A stretch of DNA of 64,000 nt from JASSUD01 sp031963045 (GCA_031963045.1 JASSUK010000043.1:1-64000); one strand, 5' to 3'. Shown: positions 49,201 through 58,008, counted from the stretch's first letter. Notes: a model not told the origin generated them from the sequence alone. Program-made: numbers and translations.

Positions 49201-51559
49201 CCCGCGCTATGAGATTTTTTGGTGGTTTGTGGCAGGGCTGTTGCGAGGAGAGGCACTGAATCGATTCTTCGATTTACTCGAAGCAGAACCACGTGATTTG
49301 TCCGGTGCGTATCATCAGCGTCTGATAATGAATGGTTTGCATGAAGCGTCTCAGACCCCTGACGTTGGGCTGCGACCCGATACCCGAAGCAGGCTGGAGC
49401 AAGGTTTATGGCAATGGTTGCTATTAGAAATCGACAAGACAGACAACAGCACGCTGGCGTACCAATCCACGTTTCCCGAGCACGTGTTGCTCGAGTGCCT
49501 TCATGAGGGGGCAACATGGGCAATAAAACGAGAGGTTATAAGCGCACTCGGCCGTCGATCTGCCTTATCGACGGCAGCCTTGCAGGCCTTAATCGCGTTG
49601 ACGAATGACTCTAACAGGGATGTGAGGGGCCGCGCGGCTGATGCATTAGGCCAGCAATCCTTGTTGCCGGAGCGGGCCCTGCAGGCCTTGATCGCGCTGA
49701 CGAAGGACTCGAACATGAAAGTGGTGAGCAGCGCGGTTAATGCGTTAGGCAAGCAGTCATCATTACCGGAGTCGGCCCTGCAGGCCTTGATCGCATTGAT
49801 GAAGGACGAGGATTGGGAGGTGAGGCGTAGCGCGGCTGATGCGTTAGGCCATCAGTCATCGTTACCGGAGCCGGCCCTGCAGACCTTGATCGCGTTGACG
49901 ATTGATGGGGACAATTGGGTGAGGTGCAGCGCGGCTGATGCGTTAGGGCATCAGTCATCGTTACCGGAGTCGGCCCTGCAGGCCTTGATCGCGTTGATGA
50001 AGGACCAGGACAGGGAAGTGAGGAGGCGCGCGGCTTCTGCGTTAGGCCATCAGTCATTGTTACCGGAGTGGGCCCTGCAGGCCTTGATTGCGTTGACGAA
50101 GGATCAGGACAGTAATGTGAGGCACAGCGCGGCTTATGCGTTAGGCCAGCAATCGTCGTTACCGGAGTTGGCCCTGCAGGCTTTGATCGTATTGATGAAG
50201 GACCGAGACAGTAAAGTGAGTGACAGCACGGCTGATGCGTTAGGCCGGCAGTCATCGTTACCGGAGTGGGCCCTGCAGGTCTTGATCGCGTTGACGAAGA
50301 ATCCGGACAGGGGAGCAAGGTACAGCGCGCTTAAGGTGTTAGGTCATCAGTCATTATTACCGGAGCCGGCCCTGCAGACCTTGATCGCGTTGACGAGGGA
50401 TGGGGACAATTGGGTGAAGCGCAGCGCGGCTGATGCGTTAGGCCATCAGTCATCGTTACCGGAGTGGGCCCTGCAGGCCTTGATCGCGTTGACGAAGGAT
50501 CAGGTCAGTTGGGTGATGGAGTGCGCGGTTAAGGCGTTAGGTCATCAGTCATCATTACCGGAGTCGGCGCTTCTGGCTTTGATCGCGTTGATGAAGGATC
50601 CGGACAGTAGAGTGAGTGACAGCGCGGCTGAGGCGTTATACCAGCGGTCATCGTTACCGGAGTGGGCCCTGAAGGCCTTGATTGCGTTGACGAAGGATCA
50701 GGACAGTATGGTGAGGTGCAGCGCGGCTTCTGCGTTAGGCCATCAGTCATTGTTACCGGAGTCGGCCCTGCAGGCCTTGATCGCGTTGACGAAGGATGAG
50801 GACAATTGTGTGAGGCGCCACGCGACTAAGGCGTTAGGTCATCAGTCATCGTTACCGGAGTGGGTCCTGCAGGCCTTGATCGCGTTGACGGAGGGGCCGG
50901 ACAATTTGGATAGGGGCGGCGCGACTGAGGCGTTAGGCCGGCAGTCATCATTACCGGAGTGGGCCCTGCTGGCCTTGATCGCGTTGATGGAGGACCAGGA
51001 CGATGGGATGAGGTGCCACGCGGCTTCTGTGTTAGGCCAGCAGTCTTCGTTATCGGAGTCGGCCCTGCTGGCGTTGATCGCGTTGACGAAGGATGAGAAC
51101 ATGGATGTGAGGCACAGCGCAACTTCTGCGTTAGCCAAACACCGCTGGACGCTCTATCGCTTATTGCCTACGTTTAACAGACAGCAGATAGAGCTGCTCT
51201 ACACAGGATACTTACTCAAACAAAGCTTTGATCAGGGTGCCCCTTTATATATCCAGAAGGGCTCCCTGTATTTCTATACGGCGCAAGGCCGCCAGCGCGT
51301 TCCTTTTAGCGATGCAGATCAGGAAGTCAAATTCAAGCAAGCGATTCAACAAGCCCAACAGGCGGCTGGACTTCCTCTCGCGCTGAGAGATCGAATCGTA
51401 CAGCCGGGTGCGCAAAGTGAGGAAAAGACGTTGCTTGCTCCATCTATCAGTCAAATGCGATCGGGGCTTACTAAGACTGATCGGGGCACACAGACAGAGG
51501 CTTCCCCTCATCTGTCCCACAGAAAAAAGGTTTTAGGATTCATCAAGAACCTCACATAA
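46289..51559 (+). CDS. TIR/SEFIR-like-NACHT-HEAT STAND protein
   Basis: 1756 residues; the ATG follows the conserved leader. TPR-like helices (about 15-125, SHLEQARFYKTAQQFKMALV). The TIR/SEFIR-like domain at about 189-365 has NLFLVYAHNNN, LYSD, DHVVLCGSELL, FHHVLTELAFLQIR (Glu at about 335) and HGIIPLLL. NACHT: Walker A GRAGAGKTT (about 601), Walker B LFVLDGWDEV (about 683), VLITSRPY. About 17 HEAT repeats (about 1084-1615) of 31 residues, LPEWALQALIALTKDQDS-type. The C-terminal module LYIQKGSLYFYTAQGRQR matches the paralogues, and a short Ser-rich tail follows. The ParD-like remnant lies directly downstream. Defence or symbiotic immunity-like signalling is inferred from architecture only. 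Confidence 0.88.
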   Translation: MLAASLISPYFMSKQLQMQAQSHLEQARFYKTAQQFKMALVSYDQARVIFKHAEDASQQVLPLSELKSAFSQAHTPQTPEDESLRQRIAEVYVERAEVLESLGKLDKAKKSYEKAQAWGYEGLPAASTAALISSSDSARGLAQSAAFFSASASLAPSPKVAKVCLQEKHQWVAQVFETILKQFQDLDLCQSSPNLFLVYAHNNNRLGKADAEASQQIIKWLSNLRSNLYSDRSVSGHQALPFSATLEDMAKANDILSSQLCLLPNHAGTVDHVVLCGSELLGHYMASTYYHGFYQAIQRAYQEASQPANDFAQVEAAIRKVVDANLNEKEFHHVLTELAFLQIRYEHHQDQHGIIPLLLNSTAQQCLPKFIIDSTTIRIEDSIWRTPSLWNGRHTYQDEGLHIGFFKLVKRLLVKQERYIALVEEKIYQVCLQKLREDQSHTLTAEAFSLFLNQTCVTALEALKQDHGADLRELNVQKAYESILIEIKQINGEAFVAPDQLRLALEASYSAKRLAIQRLSGPPLSMEHCYINLAVVESEKEKASKEEEAKQSKEEVQNHFYRLPSAEAIRSNLQKFVLLEKLFEPRELSKDKTVIPKRILIRGRAGAGKTTLSKKIVYEYTQKGQWRDRFDYVLWIPLRTLKGKSHCDLATLFHETYFSSHPKGQSLAKTLAAQINGVAKEKTLFVLDGWDEVAQEWDEHEPMYGFLKQLLNQPAVLITSRPYIELKQADPMDLELETVGFSPENVTAYLDNPAMVSVLQAQEMKQFIQTTSFIQGLVNVPIQLDALCYSWDEIKRMQKESPDAMTVTALYQAMKNKLWRKDILRLGKREGGKLLTESQVNALESSPRVEKLVRAEHDFLSTLAFQGMQRNQIEFSHRDLHALIEQLERKGLDLPMTLEDNLKKLSFLHTDEAEEGLQSYHFMHLTFQEFFAAKHFVRHWEAERDITQLSSDTLQWKQVPSEAFVGQHKYNPRYEIFWWFVAGLLRGEALNRFFDLLEAEPRDLSGAYHQRLIMNGLHEASQTPDVGLRPDTRSRLEQGLWQWLLLEIDKTDNSTLAYQSTFPEHVLLECLHEGATWAIKREVISALGRRSALSTAALQALIALTNDSNRDVRGRAADALGQQSLLPERALQALIALTKDSNMKVVSSAVNALGKQSSLPESALQALIALMKDEDWEVRRSAADALGHQSSLPEPALQTLIALTIDGDNWVRCSAADALGHQSSLPESALQALIALMKDQDREVRRRAASALGHQSLLPEWALQALIALTKDQDSNVRHSAAYALGQQSSLPELALQALIVLMKDRDSKVSDSTADALGRQSSLPEWALQVLIALTKNPDRGARYSALKVLGHQSLLPEPALQTLIALTRDGDNWVKRSAADALGHQSSLPEWALQALIALTKDQVSWVMECAVKALGHQSSLPESALLALIALMKDPDSRVSDSAAEALYQRSSLPEWALKALIALTKDQDSMVRCSAASALGHQSLLPESALQALIALTKDEDNCVRRHATKALGHQSSLPEWVLQALIALTEGPDNLDRGGATEALGRQSSLPEWALLALIALMEDQDDGMRCHAASVLGQQSSLSESALLALIALTKDENMDVRHSATSALAKHRWTLYRLLPTFNRQQIELLYTGYLLKQSFDQGAPLYIQKGSLYFYTAQGRQRVPFSDADQEVKFKQAIQQAQQAAGLPLALRDRIVQPGAQSEEKTLLAPSISQMRSGLTKTDRGTQTEASPHLSHRKKVLGFIKNLT
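49540..51135 (+). repeat. About 17 tandem 93-bp HEAT-repeat units
   Basis: The units share long exact stretches (GGCCCTGCAGGCCTTGATCG, GCGTTAGGCCATCAGTCATC). Differences concentrate in the codons around the second helix start (DQDS-NVR-HSA, DRDS-KVS-DST, DGDN-WVR-CSA). This is the DNA pattern of concerted evolution by unequal crossing over, with a few free positions. Confidence 0.92.
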
Positions 51560-51566
51560 GGCCAAA

Positions 51567-51734
51567 GTGTGAACTGGCGAGTACGCCTCTATAAGTGAAT
51601 TCATCCGTGCTGGGGTGCGTGTTCTACTCGCACGTGATCAAGCTATCGAAAGCTGGTTGCACAATCAAATAGTTGCAGCTAATCCAGCGAGTGGATCAAA
51701 TTTTGACCGTACCCAAAATTCAATGGGGAAATAG
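51567..51734 (+). pseudogene. ParD-like antitoxin remnant, copy B
   Basis: Reads V, stop, TGEYASISEFIRAGVRVLLA, RDQAIESWLHNQIVAANPAS and on to a TAG. This is the ribbon-helix-helix antitoxin pattern, and the TGA at 51570-51572 replaces the CGA of copy A. It begins 8 bases after the NACHT-HEAT stop codon. No toxin gene accompanies it. Confidence 0.65.
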
Positions 51735-51785
51735 CTTTTGCTAGAGCGGCGATTGAGCTTAATTTTTCAATTTAGTTCTAATAAG

Positions 51786-53318
51786 CTAAGCGGTGTGATT
51801 AATATCCACAAGCGATGGTAATGGCCTAATGGCAGAAATTATCTGGTAAATATTTTCATTACCAAAAGGAGGGGCCATTTCAGCACGCTCTCTAGCGAGT
51901 TCTCTAACCGTCTTACCATCTGAGGCACGTAGCGTATCAACGTCTGCTCCTGCATTCAATAATAGCGTTACAACCTCGTTTTTGCGCTCGCGAACTGCAT
52001 GATGCATGGCCGTCCATCCGCGCTTATCTTGCCTATCGATTTTCGCACCAGCTTCCAACAACAATGAAATCATACTGGTGCGTCCCCCAAGTAAACGGAC
52101 GAATCTAGTTAGCGGGGCTTCGTCATAACCATTGGGGAAATTAGCATCTGCTCCATTGTTAAGCAAAATTCTAGCAATCTCAGGTTGCCTTTCCAAATTC
52201 GCGCTATGCAATGGCGTAAAACCTGAGTCAGCGTTCTGCCGATTTAGGTCTGCTCCAGCTGCTATCAGGATACGAACTTCAGCGAGGCTGCCTTTCTTGG
52301 AAATACTATAATAAAGAGGCGTTATTCCTTTTTCCTGACTATGAAGATTTATAGAATCTTCAATTCTATTAACAAATATTCCGCACTGCACCATTGGTAT
52401 GAGGTGACGGATAACATCAAGGTTTTTCTTACTGAAGCTAAGTAATTCGAATGCTTTTAATTTTTCTTCCAATATTGCTTCTGAGTAACTATTATTTTTT
52501 TGTGTTTCTGGGCGTAATAAAGAAAAAAATTCGCATATTTTAGATACACGTTCATCTGTTAAATTATCTTGCTCAAGTTTATCGAGAGCATCTATCATTC
52601 CGCCATTGAGTAGGTCGGGCTGTACTTTCAAAAAGGCTGATAGATTAAACTGTATACCTTTTGATTCGAGCTCAATTATCTCCAGAATAGATTTTGCAAG
52701 AGTTAGGTTATCAATATGATTTGACTTGGTAGCATGGTAGTTGATGCTGTTTAATAAACCTAGCTTCTGCACGGCATCTAGTCTCTCACGGGTAATTTTC
52801 TCAGTGCCTATTCCCCAAATTCCAAAAGGAATTTTCTTACCTTTCCTTTGCAATAATTCCAACTTCTCAAGTAATTCAATTCGTTTAGAAGGTTTGTCCT
52901 GATTGGCAAGTTGCTTCGACAAAACTCTTTTACAATATACTTCTGTCCAAGCAAAATTGTTCTTGAATTTAGCTTGCTTGCGAACTTCTAATATTTCAGA
53001 AAAATTTTCTAACGAATCATTATTAGGTGAGTTAGGCTGAATATATCCCCTTAATAAAGAAGGTTTGTTAAATAATAAAAAAGATGAAATATATGTATTA
53101 TCTATCCTGCTGACTTCCCTAATTTTTAGAAGATCATTGAAGGAATAATATTCAAATATTTTGTTCCATAGCTCTGTCGGCAATTTTTCATAAAATTCTT
53201 TTGCTCCTTTCTCCACAGGAGCTTGGTCTGATTTTTCAAGCGACTGGACAGGGTTAGAATCACCCCCTTGACCATGGGGAAAAGTAGATAACGCACTAGA
53301 TATTCCATAGACCGGCAT
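51786..53318 (-). CDS. F-box / ankyrin-repeat protein, likely host-directed effector
   Basis: 510 residues; AGGAATGCTTGT precedes the ATG. The F-box-like motif at about 41-80 is LPTELWNKIFEYYSFNDLLK followed by IREVSRIDNTYISS. A helical middle follows, then 4-5 ankyrin repeats at about 325-490 (GITPLYYSISKKGSLAEVRI, LIAAGADLNRQ, GFTPLHSANLERQPEIARIL, WTAMHHAVRERKNEVVTLLL). F-box proteins recruit targets to eukaryotic SCF ubiquitin ligases through Skp1. Bacteria use them only inside eukaryotic cells. No signal peptide is present, so delivery by a secretion system would be needed. Confidence 0.82.
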   Translation of the reverse strand: MPVYGISSALSTFPHGQGGDSNPVQSLEKSDQAPVEKGAKEFYEKLPTELWNKIFEYYSFNDLLKIREVSRIDNTYISSFLLFNKPSLLRGYIQPNSPNNDSLENFSEILEVRKQAKFKNNFAWTEVYCKRVLSKQLANQDKPSKRIELLEKLELLQRKGKKIPFGIWGIGTEKITRERLDAVQKLGLLNSINYHATKSNHIDNLTLAKSILEIIELESKGIQFNLSAFLKVQPDLLNGGMIDALDKLEQDNLTDERVSKICEFFSLLRPETQKNNSYSEAILEEKLKAFELLSFSKKNLDVIRHLIPMVQCGIFVNRIEDSINLHSQEKGITPLYYSISKKGSLAEVRILIAAGADLNRQNADSGFTPLHSANLERQPEIARILLNNGADANFPNGYDEAPLTRFVRLLGGRTSMISLLLEAGAKIDRQDKRGWTAMHHAVRERKNEVVTLLLNAGADVDTLRASDGKTVRELARERAEMAPPFGNENIYQIISAIRPLPSLVDINHTA

Positions 53319-53328
53319 ACAAGCATTC

Positions 53329-53490
53329 CTAGGTAAAAGATTTATCGTGAATTATTGCTAAGTGCGCTAATCTATCTAAGCGTGTAATAACGAGCGTATC
53401 GCCTTCTCTCGAGACATTTTTTTAATTCGGGGCATGCTTGATAGATGCCGCTCCATTTTTCAGTAAAGATAACGTCAGTTTGGGGTAAGG
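53329..53490 (-). pseudogene. Serine resolvase/invertase, frameshifted N-terminal fragment
   Basis: On the minus strand LPQTDVIFTEKWSGIYQACP-ELKKCL is followed, after a frameshift near 53415, by SREGDTLVITRLDRLAHLA and a stop at 53329-53331. This is the catalytic-domain text of serine recombinases (GDTLVVTRLDRLAR). No DNA-binding part remains. The rest of 53319-53636 holds nothing I can identify. Confidence 0.75.
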
Positions 53491-53636
53491 AAAACGCTAG
53501 AGTAGGAAGAGCTATTTGAGAAGTTAAGGCTAGGTGATTGAATCTGCCTCAAACTATATGGTATTGGCCTGATTCCATAAAACCGTACTTATTCTTTAGA
53601 TTCGCACGATACGCAAATCAAAAGGAGTTTTTCTGC

Positions 53637-53876
53637 ATGGATGTTTGTACTGCCACCTCTTCCTCTCCCGAAATGAAAGGTCCAGCTCCTTATGTACCGA
53701 GCCAGGCTCGAGTACGCAGTAGTGCATCCTCATCGGTGAGTAGTGATGACAGTGCAGGAACGCTTGTAGAGAGTGACGGTCCTATTCATTCAGCGAAAGT
53801 AGAGTGCCAAATAAAAAAGCCCCGCGACGAATTGAAGCAGGGCTTTTTAAATCCAGATTATTTTGCAGCGATTTGA
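53637..53876 (+). CDS. Short Ser-rich protein, possibly a truncated effector
   Basis: The ATG at 53637 has a good ribosome site (AAAGGAG, 9 bases upstream). The 79 residues begin MDVCTATSSSPEMKGPAPYV, then a Ser-rich stretch. The last 25 codons run through a terminator hairpin (53813-53848), so the C-terminus is probably not original. It may be the 5' end of a lost gene joined to foreign 3' sequence. Confidence 0.35.
   Translation: MDVCTATSSSPEMKGPAPYVPSQARVRSSASSSVSSDDSAGTLVESDGPIHSAKVECQIKKPRDELKQGFLNPDYFAAI
53813..53848 (+). terminator. Rho-independent terminator
   Basis: A6-GCCCCGC ... GCAGGGC-T5 with one mismatch in the stem. It lies inside the end of the short Ser-rich frame. A6 on the other side allows use on the minus strand, where it would end the F-box/ankyrin gene that stops at 53966. 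Confidence 0.7.
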
Positions 53877-53965
53877 TGGAGCCGTGCATTTTGCACCCCG
53901 ATCAAACCGAGTAATTCCACCTCTTGGCAAGCCCTTACTATACGATCAAGCCGTACTATGCATAA

Positions 53966-56386
53966 TCAAAATGAGCCATCACTCGAACCAAGATCAGACA
54001 CGGTTATCTCAGAGGCTACATCGAAGTCTTCCAGAATTTCCACAATAGCTGGATGCTCAGACGCTTCTAGCAAGGCAAGTATTTCTTCGTAAGGGAGCCA
54101 ATTAATCTCTGGATTGTCTGAAAAAATTCGAGCTATATCTGCGCGCCCGCGCTGAATTGCAACACGCAGTACAGCAGATGCTCCTTCATATGACTCATGT
54201 ACCAACCGATTGACTAAACTAATGACTAGAGCATATTGGTCATAAATGTGTTGAGCCGTATAGTGTTGCGCATTTTCAGCTGCCTCTGCCAGTAGATTAA
54301 AATTTTCTTCGCTACAGGACGTATCAAAATAGGGGCTGCTAACAAGAACGTCAAATATATCAGCATGATTAATTTCAGATGCCAGCCGCAGCGCAGTTCT
54401 TAGATGCTCTTGCCTATCTGACAAAGCAGGGTACTCATATATATTCTCCCTGCCGCTAACCAAAAGTTCAGCTATAGCGGGGAGGTTTTGAAGAACTGCA
54501 CTGGTTAGTGGACTAAAGTCTCCGTGAACAATGTCTATTTTTGCGCCATGATCGAGCAAAATCTCTACTACCTTTAATTGTCTTGCTGTTTGTATTGCTA
54601 TTACCGGTCTCGCAGCTATTGCATTGTGCAATGGCGTGAATGAGTCTTCATTGGCAGTGCGGTTTGCTAGCGTGTTATCTTTTTCGAGCAGAGCCTTAAC
54701 TATATTGGGGCTAAAGTGATAGATTGCCGTTGTTAATCGTTTTTTTCTAATTTCACGGACACCAGCCTCGTCTTCGCTCGTATTAACTTCAAGCACCTTT
54801 TTGCTCTTCTCAACTACAAATTCCCATATAGCAAGGTCGTCGCGAGCAAATGCAAGCTGTAGCAAGTAATTTGCATGTGTATTAAATAGGCTTTCCAGAC
54901 GGTCAGCCAAATAACTAAGCATAGCGACATCAGTTCTCCTATTCCTAACGGCAGTGTGTAGTAGAGTCTGTGTTTTCTGTTTTTCATCTTTCCATGTGTA
55001 GGCTATATCTGCTTTGTATTTAAGCAAGCTTTCAGCCATAGCGATGTTTGATGACTTCACTGCATAACGTAATGCGCGGCTTTGAGATTTCCACTGGATC
55101 TTTTCTATATCGTCCGGATCTATTGAGTCAGCGAGCCCTATCAAATACTCAACTTTAGCGATATCGTTATTTTCAGCAGCAATTTCCACTGCATAGAGGC
55201 CGCTCTCTTTTTCCTGCTGCTTCAACAGAGTGCTGCTAGTAGGAATTTTTTGCGATTTATTAATGATGGCATCGCATGTATTCACAAAAAATCTGACTTT
55301 ATCGACAGGCTGATGCGAAACTACATTTAAGAAAGGGGTCAACCCATGCTGATCAAACTTCTCTAGGGTTGCTCCGTTTTCGATCAAATATTTGATTATC
55401 TCTTCATGGCCTTCCTTCGCTGCACCATGTAATGCGGTCCCTCCTATCTGGCTAAATAGGTTAACGCTTACATTCGATTCAATAAGTTCTTTGACCCATG
55501 CCAAGCGGTTATTTGCAGCTGCCCAAGGTAAAAGATGCTGCTTATGATCTGTAGCGCGCGGATTAAGAAACATCTTGCTTTCAAACATGCGCTCTATATC
55601 ACTATCCGCAGTCTCATCACTGATTCCATATTTAACCTGCGAGGGCAGTAGATTCAGGAATGCCGCTATATTGGGTCTAGGCTTTTGTGTAGCCAGCTCA
55701 ACCAAATTATTAAGAAAATAAGAGGTATGTTCTGGAGATAATTGCCCATTCGAATTTATGCCAGCGGGCAACGGCTGACCAAGATTGGCGGGTAACTCCG
55801 GATCAAGATTAATCTCTATTAAATCCTGGTATGTGAGTTCCTGCTCATTAGATAAAAGCAGATTGGCCATCTTAATAAAATTGCCTCTGATGGGATACGA
55901 GCAGCCGTAGCTAAACAGTTCCCGAAAAAGACTATTGTGCTGTAGAGCATACTCAGCTTTATTGTTGGAATCAAAGGCATCATTAGCGCGCCCGGAATAC
56001 GGTAACCTTAATAGAGCAACCGTATCTTTTAATCGCGCAGCAGCAGCTTCAACAGAAGGAGGAGGTAGCTCAACCTTATCTTCCTCTGGACGGGACTTAA
56101 ATTTCCTAAACAAAATCTCGCAAGAAAAATTTAAAAGAGTTGAATTCGCCAGTGAAAAATTTTTAAATTCACCTACCGTCGACATTGTCATACCAATGAG
56201 CAACAAAATTTCATTAGGGAGTACTTGTGCCCTCAGTTGAGTAGAGGCGTCAACTGGTTGCAATTCAGAGCTGCTGCCTTGCTCAACAATTTGCTGGACA
56301 GGTACAGCGGCACTCGAAATTAGAGCCTCTGCTTTAGAGCGAAAAAAAGGATGGACTGGAGATATCCCAGATAGCTGCCCTTGCAT
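53966..56386 (-). CDS. F-box / ankyrin-repeat protein, likely host-directed effector
   Basis: The start is set at 56386 (MQGQLSGISPVHPFFRSKAE), preceded by AAGG; the longer frame is basic and unlike protein. 806 residues. F-box-like motif at about 55-95: VLPNEILLLIGMTMSTVGEF and KNFSLANSTLLNFS. A helical region follows, then many ankyrin repeats (GGTALHGAAKEGHEEIIKYL, IENGATLEKFDQHGLTPFLN, FTPLHNAIAARPVIAIQTAR, VEILLDHGAKIDIVHGDFSP) to about residue 770. It is divergent from the third F-box gene at 56626. The three genes look like a family expanded locally. Confidence 0.82.
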   Translation of the reverse strand: MQGQLSGISPVHPFFRSKAEALISSAAVPVQQIVEQGSSSELQPVDASTQLRAQVLPNEILLLIGMTMSTVGEFKNFSLANSTLLNFSCEILFRKFKSRPEEDKVELPPPSVEAAAARLKDTVALLRLPYSGRANDAFDSNNKAEYALQHNSLFRELFSYGCSYPIRGNFIKMANLLLSNEQELTYQDLIEINLDPELPANLGQPLPAGINSNGQLSPEHTSYFLNNLVELATQKPRPNIAAFLNLLPSQVKYGISDETADSDIERMFESKMFLNPRATDHKQHLLPWAAANNRLAWVKELIESNVSVNLFSQIGGTALHGAAKEGHEEIIKYLIENGATLEKFDQHGLTPFLNVVSHQPVDKVRFFVNTCDAIINKSQKIPTSSTLLKQQEKESGLYAVEIAAENNDIAKVEYLIGLADSIDPDDIEKIQWKSQSRALRYAVKSSNIAMAESLLKYKADIAYTWKDEKQKTQTLLHTAVRNRRTDVAMLSYLADRLESLFNTHANYLLQLAFARDDLAIWEFVVEKSKKVLEVNTSEDEAGVREIRKKRLTTAIYHFSPNIVKALLEKDNTLANRTANEDSFTPLHNAIAARPVIAIQTARQLKVVEILLDHGAKIDIVHGDFSPLTSAVLQNLPAIAELLVSGRENIYEYPALSDRQEHLRTALRLASEINHADIFDVLVSSPYFDTSCSEENFNLLAEAAENAQHYTAQHIYDQYALVISLVNRLVHESYEGASAVLRVAIQRGRADIARIFSDNPEINWLPYEEILALLEASEHPAIVEILEDFDVASEITVSDLGSSDGSF

Positions 56387-56498
56387 ATTTACTGCCTTTT
56401 GTGGATAGGTTAAAGAGCTGTTTTTTTCTCGTATAAGAAAAATCTTAATATACAAAAAATAAGGTCTTTGTACTATCTATATTTTGATAATTTTATGA

Positions 56499-56532
56499 AA
56501 TGTTTTTCCTTCCTACAGGAAGGAAAAACATT
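56499..56532. repeat. 16-bp inverted repeat between divergent F-box genes
   Basis: AATGTTTTTCCTTCCT, two bases, and the exact complement. It lies between two divergent genes, so it is not their terminator. It may be an operator or a residual terminator from an earlier gene. Confidence 0.85.
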
Positions 56533-56625
56533 CGGCTGCGCCGTGCAAATAGGTGCTTGCGTATACGTTTTTCGGTAAAGTGCCAGGCATAATAAGGTAC
56601 TTCTTTGACCATAGACGGCGTAGAC

Positions 56626-58008
56626 ATGTCCAATTCAAATTCTATACACGTGGCACCAGAGCGTCGTTCATCACTGCCTCACTCAGCGTTTTGGCAAAGT
56701 ACACAGCATGCGTATGCGGTGAAAACGCCCGAAAAAGGTGAAGAAGTGGAATTAATGTGTAAGCAAAACCGAGACTTCCTTGGTGGCTTGCCGGATGATG
56801 TTTGGCGAATCATTTTAAAAAAATGCTGCCAGGATGGCGTGAGCAGCTTGTACAGCATCTCGTGGGCCAATAAGGCTTGTAAAGAATTGGTAGAGGAGGT
56901 CAGAAATTGGCAGAGACGCCAATTCTTATTTTCTACAGAGGCAGAAGCACTTCTTGAAAAAGAAAGTCTTAAGGAGCTACAACACGCTTTTCAAATCCTC
57001 TCTGGAGCAGTTGAGGATGAGCAGATGCACGCTTTTTTATTTTCTAAAGAGCAGAAAACACTCCTTACAGAACAGCCCCTTAAAGAGCTACAAAACACTT
57101 TTCAATGTATGCGCGAAGCAGCCAAGCAAGGAGAAGCTTTGCAAGCAATGCTTCATCAGCAGGCGTTTCACCAAATTCTCCTTAAAGAATTTCCAAATAT
57201 CGTTCGAGCAGCAAGTCTCAAGCAAAAAAATCCTCCATTAATGCAGTTAATTCAAAGCTTTTTGTTAAATAAGCTCAAAAGAGGCAATTTCTTTGAAGCC
57301 ATAAAACTACTGTCTACTAGGTCTATACCTACCTATGAGAATAGATATCCAGATATGTATGAGCTCAACCTAACACTAGGTAATTTGGTAGCAATGGAAT
57401 TGGGCACGCTGGAAGAATTCGGCGGCGGCGCTTCTTTGGATAGACGAGTAAATGATGAACTTGGCCTATTTATGCTTACGCGTATAAGCTCATTTTTTAA
57501 TCAAGAGCAAAAGCCAGATATGAAGCGTTTTATTGGCCTTATGCCTAGTTGGGTTTGGGGTGGAGTGGTACAGACCTATAAAAATTATTCTGTGATAGGG
57601 GCCAAAAGTCTGCTTGCTAGTAAGGTAGATGCTATCGCTGGTGCTGAAGCTGCGCATTGGGCTATTTCAAATGGGAAAAAAGATCTCCTCATAGCCTTGC
57701 TTGAAAATAATTTTAATCCCAATGCGCTTAGCCACTCTGGAAAAAGCGAATTGTGCTGCGCTATAGAGGCTGACCGCCCGGATATGGTAGATGCCTTGCT
57801 TAAATCAGGTGCGGATGTAAGTCATCTGCTTAGACTGGATAGCAGTATCAACCCGATACACTGGGCCATTGCGAGAAACAGAGAAAATTTTCTCAGTATA
57901 TTACTGGCACTAAAGGTTGATCAGAATGTGCTTGATCAAGCATTGGCGTATGCAAAAAAAACGCCTCATGTTCGTGCCAGTACGATAAAAATTTTGCTTG
58001 AGCATTGA
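56626..58008 (+). CDS. F-box / ankyrin-like protein, likely host-directed effector
   Basis: The start is the ATG at 56626 (MSNSNSIHVAPERRSSLPHS); the frame also opens 21 bases earlier at TTG. 460 residues. F-box-like motif at about 50-90: FLGGLPDDVWRIILKKCC, then SISWANKACKELVEEVRNW. Two related helical units follow (ALLEKESLKELQHAFQI, TLLTEQPLKELQNTFQC). Two to three weak ankyrin repeats at about 335-430 (AAHWAISNGKKDLLIALLEN, LCCAIEADRPDMVDALLKSG). The function is inferred from the F-box, as for its neighbours. Confidence 0.75.
   Translation: MSNSNSIHVAPERRSSLPHSAFWQSTQHAYAVKTPEKGEEVELMCKQNRDFLGGLPDDVWRIILKKCCQDGVSSLYSISWANKACKELVEEVRNWQRRQFLFSTEAEALLEKESLKELQHAFQILSGAVEDEQMHAFLFSKEQKTLLTEQPLKELQNTFQCMREAAKQGEALQAMLHQQAFHQILLKEFPNIVRAASLKQKNPPLMQLIQSFLLNKLKRGNFFEAIKLLSTRSIPTYENRYPDMYELNLTLGNLVAMELGTLEEFGGGASLDRRVNDELGLFMLTRISSFFNQEQKPDMKRFIGLMPSWVWGGVVQTYKNYSVIGAKSLLASKVDAIAGAEAAHWAISNGKKDLLIALLENNFNPNALSHSGKSELCCAIEADRPDMVDALLKSGADVSHLLRLDSSINPIHWAIARNRENFLSILLALKVDQNVLDQALAYAKKTPHVRASTIKILLEH

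Noticed and set aside
49125..51138. Minus-strand frames with repetitive Pro/Ser/Thr text (PSSTRSRPAGPTPV-type).
   Set aside because: Antisense of the 93-bp HEAT units. The apparent collagen-like repeats come from the sense repeat.
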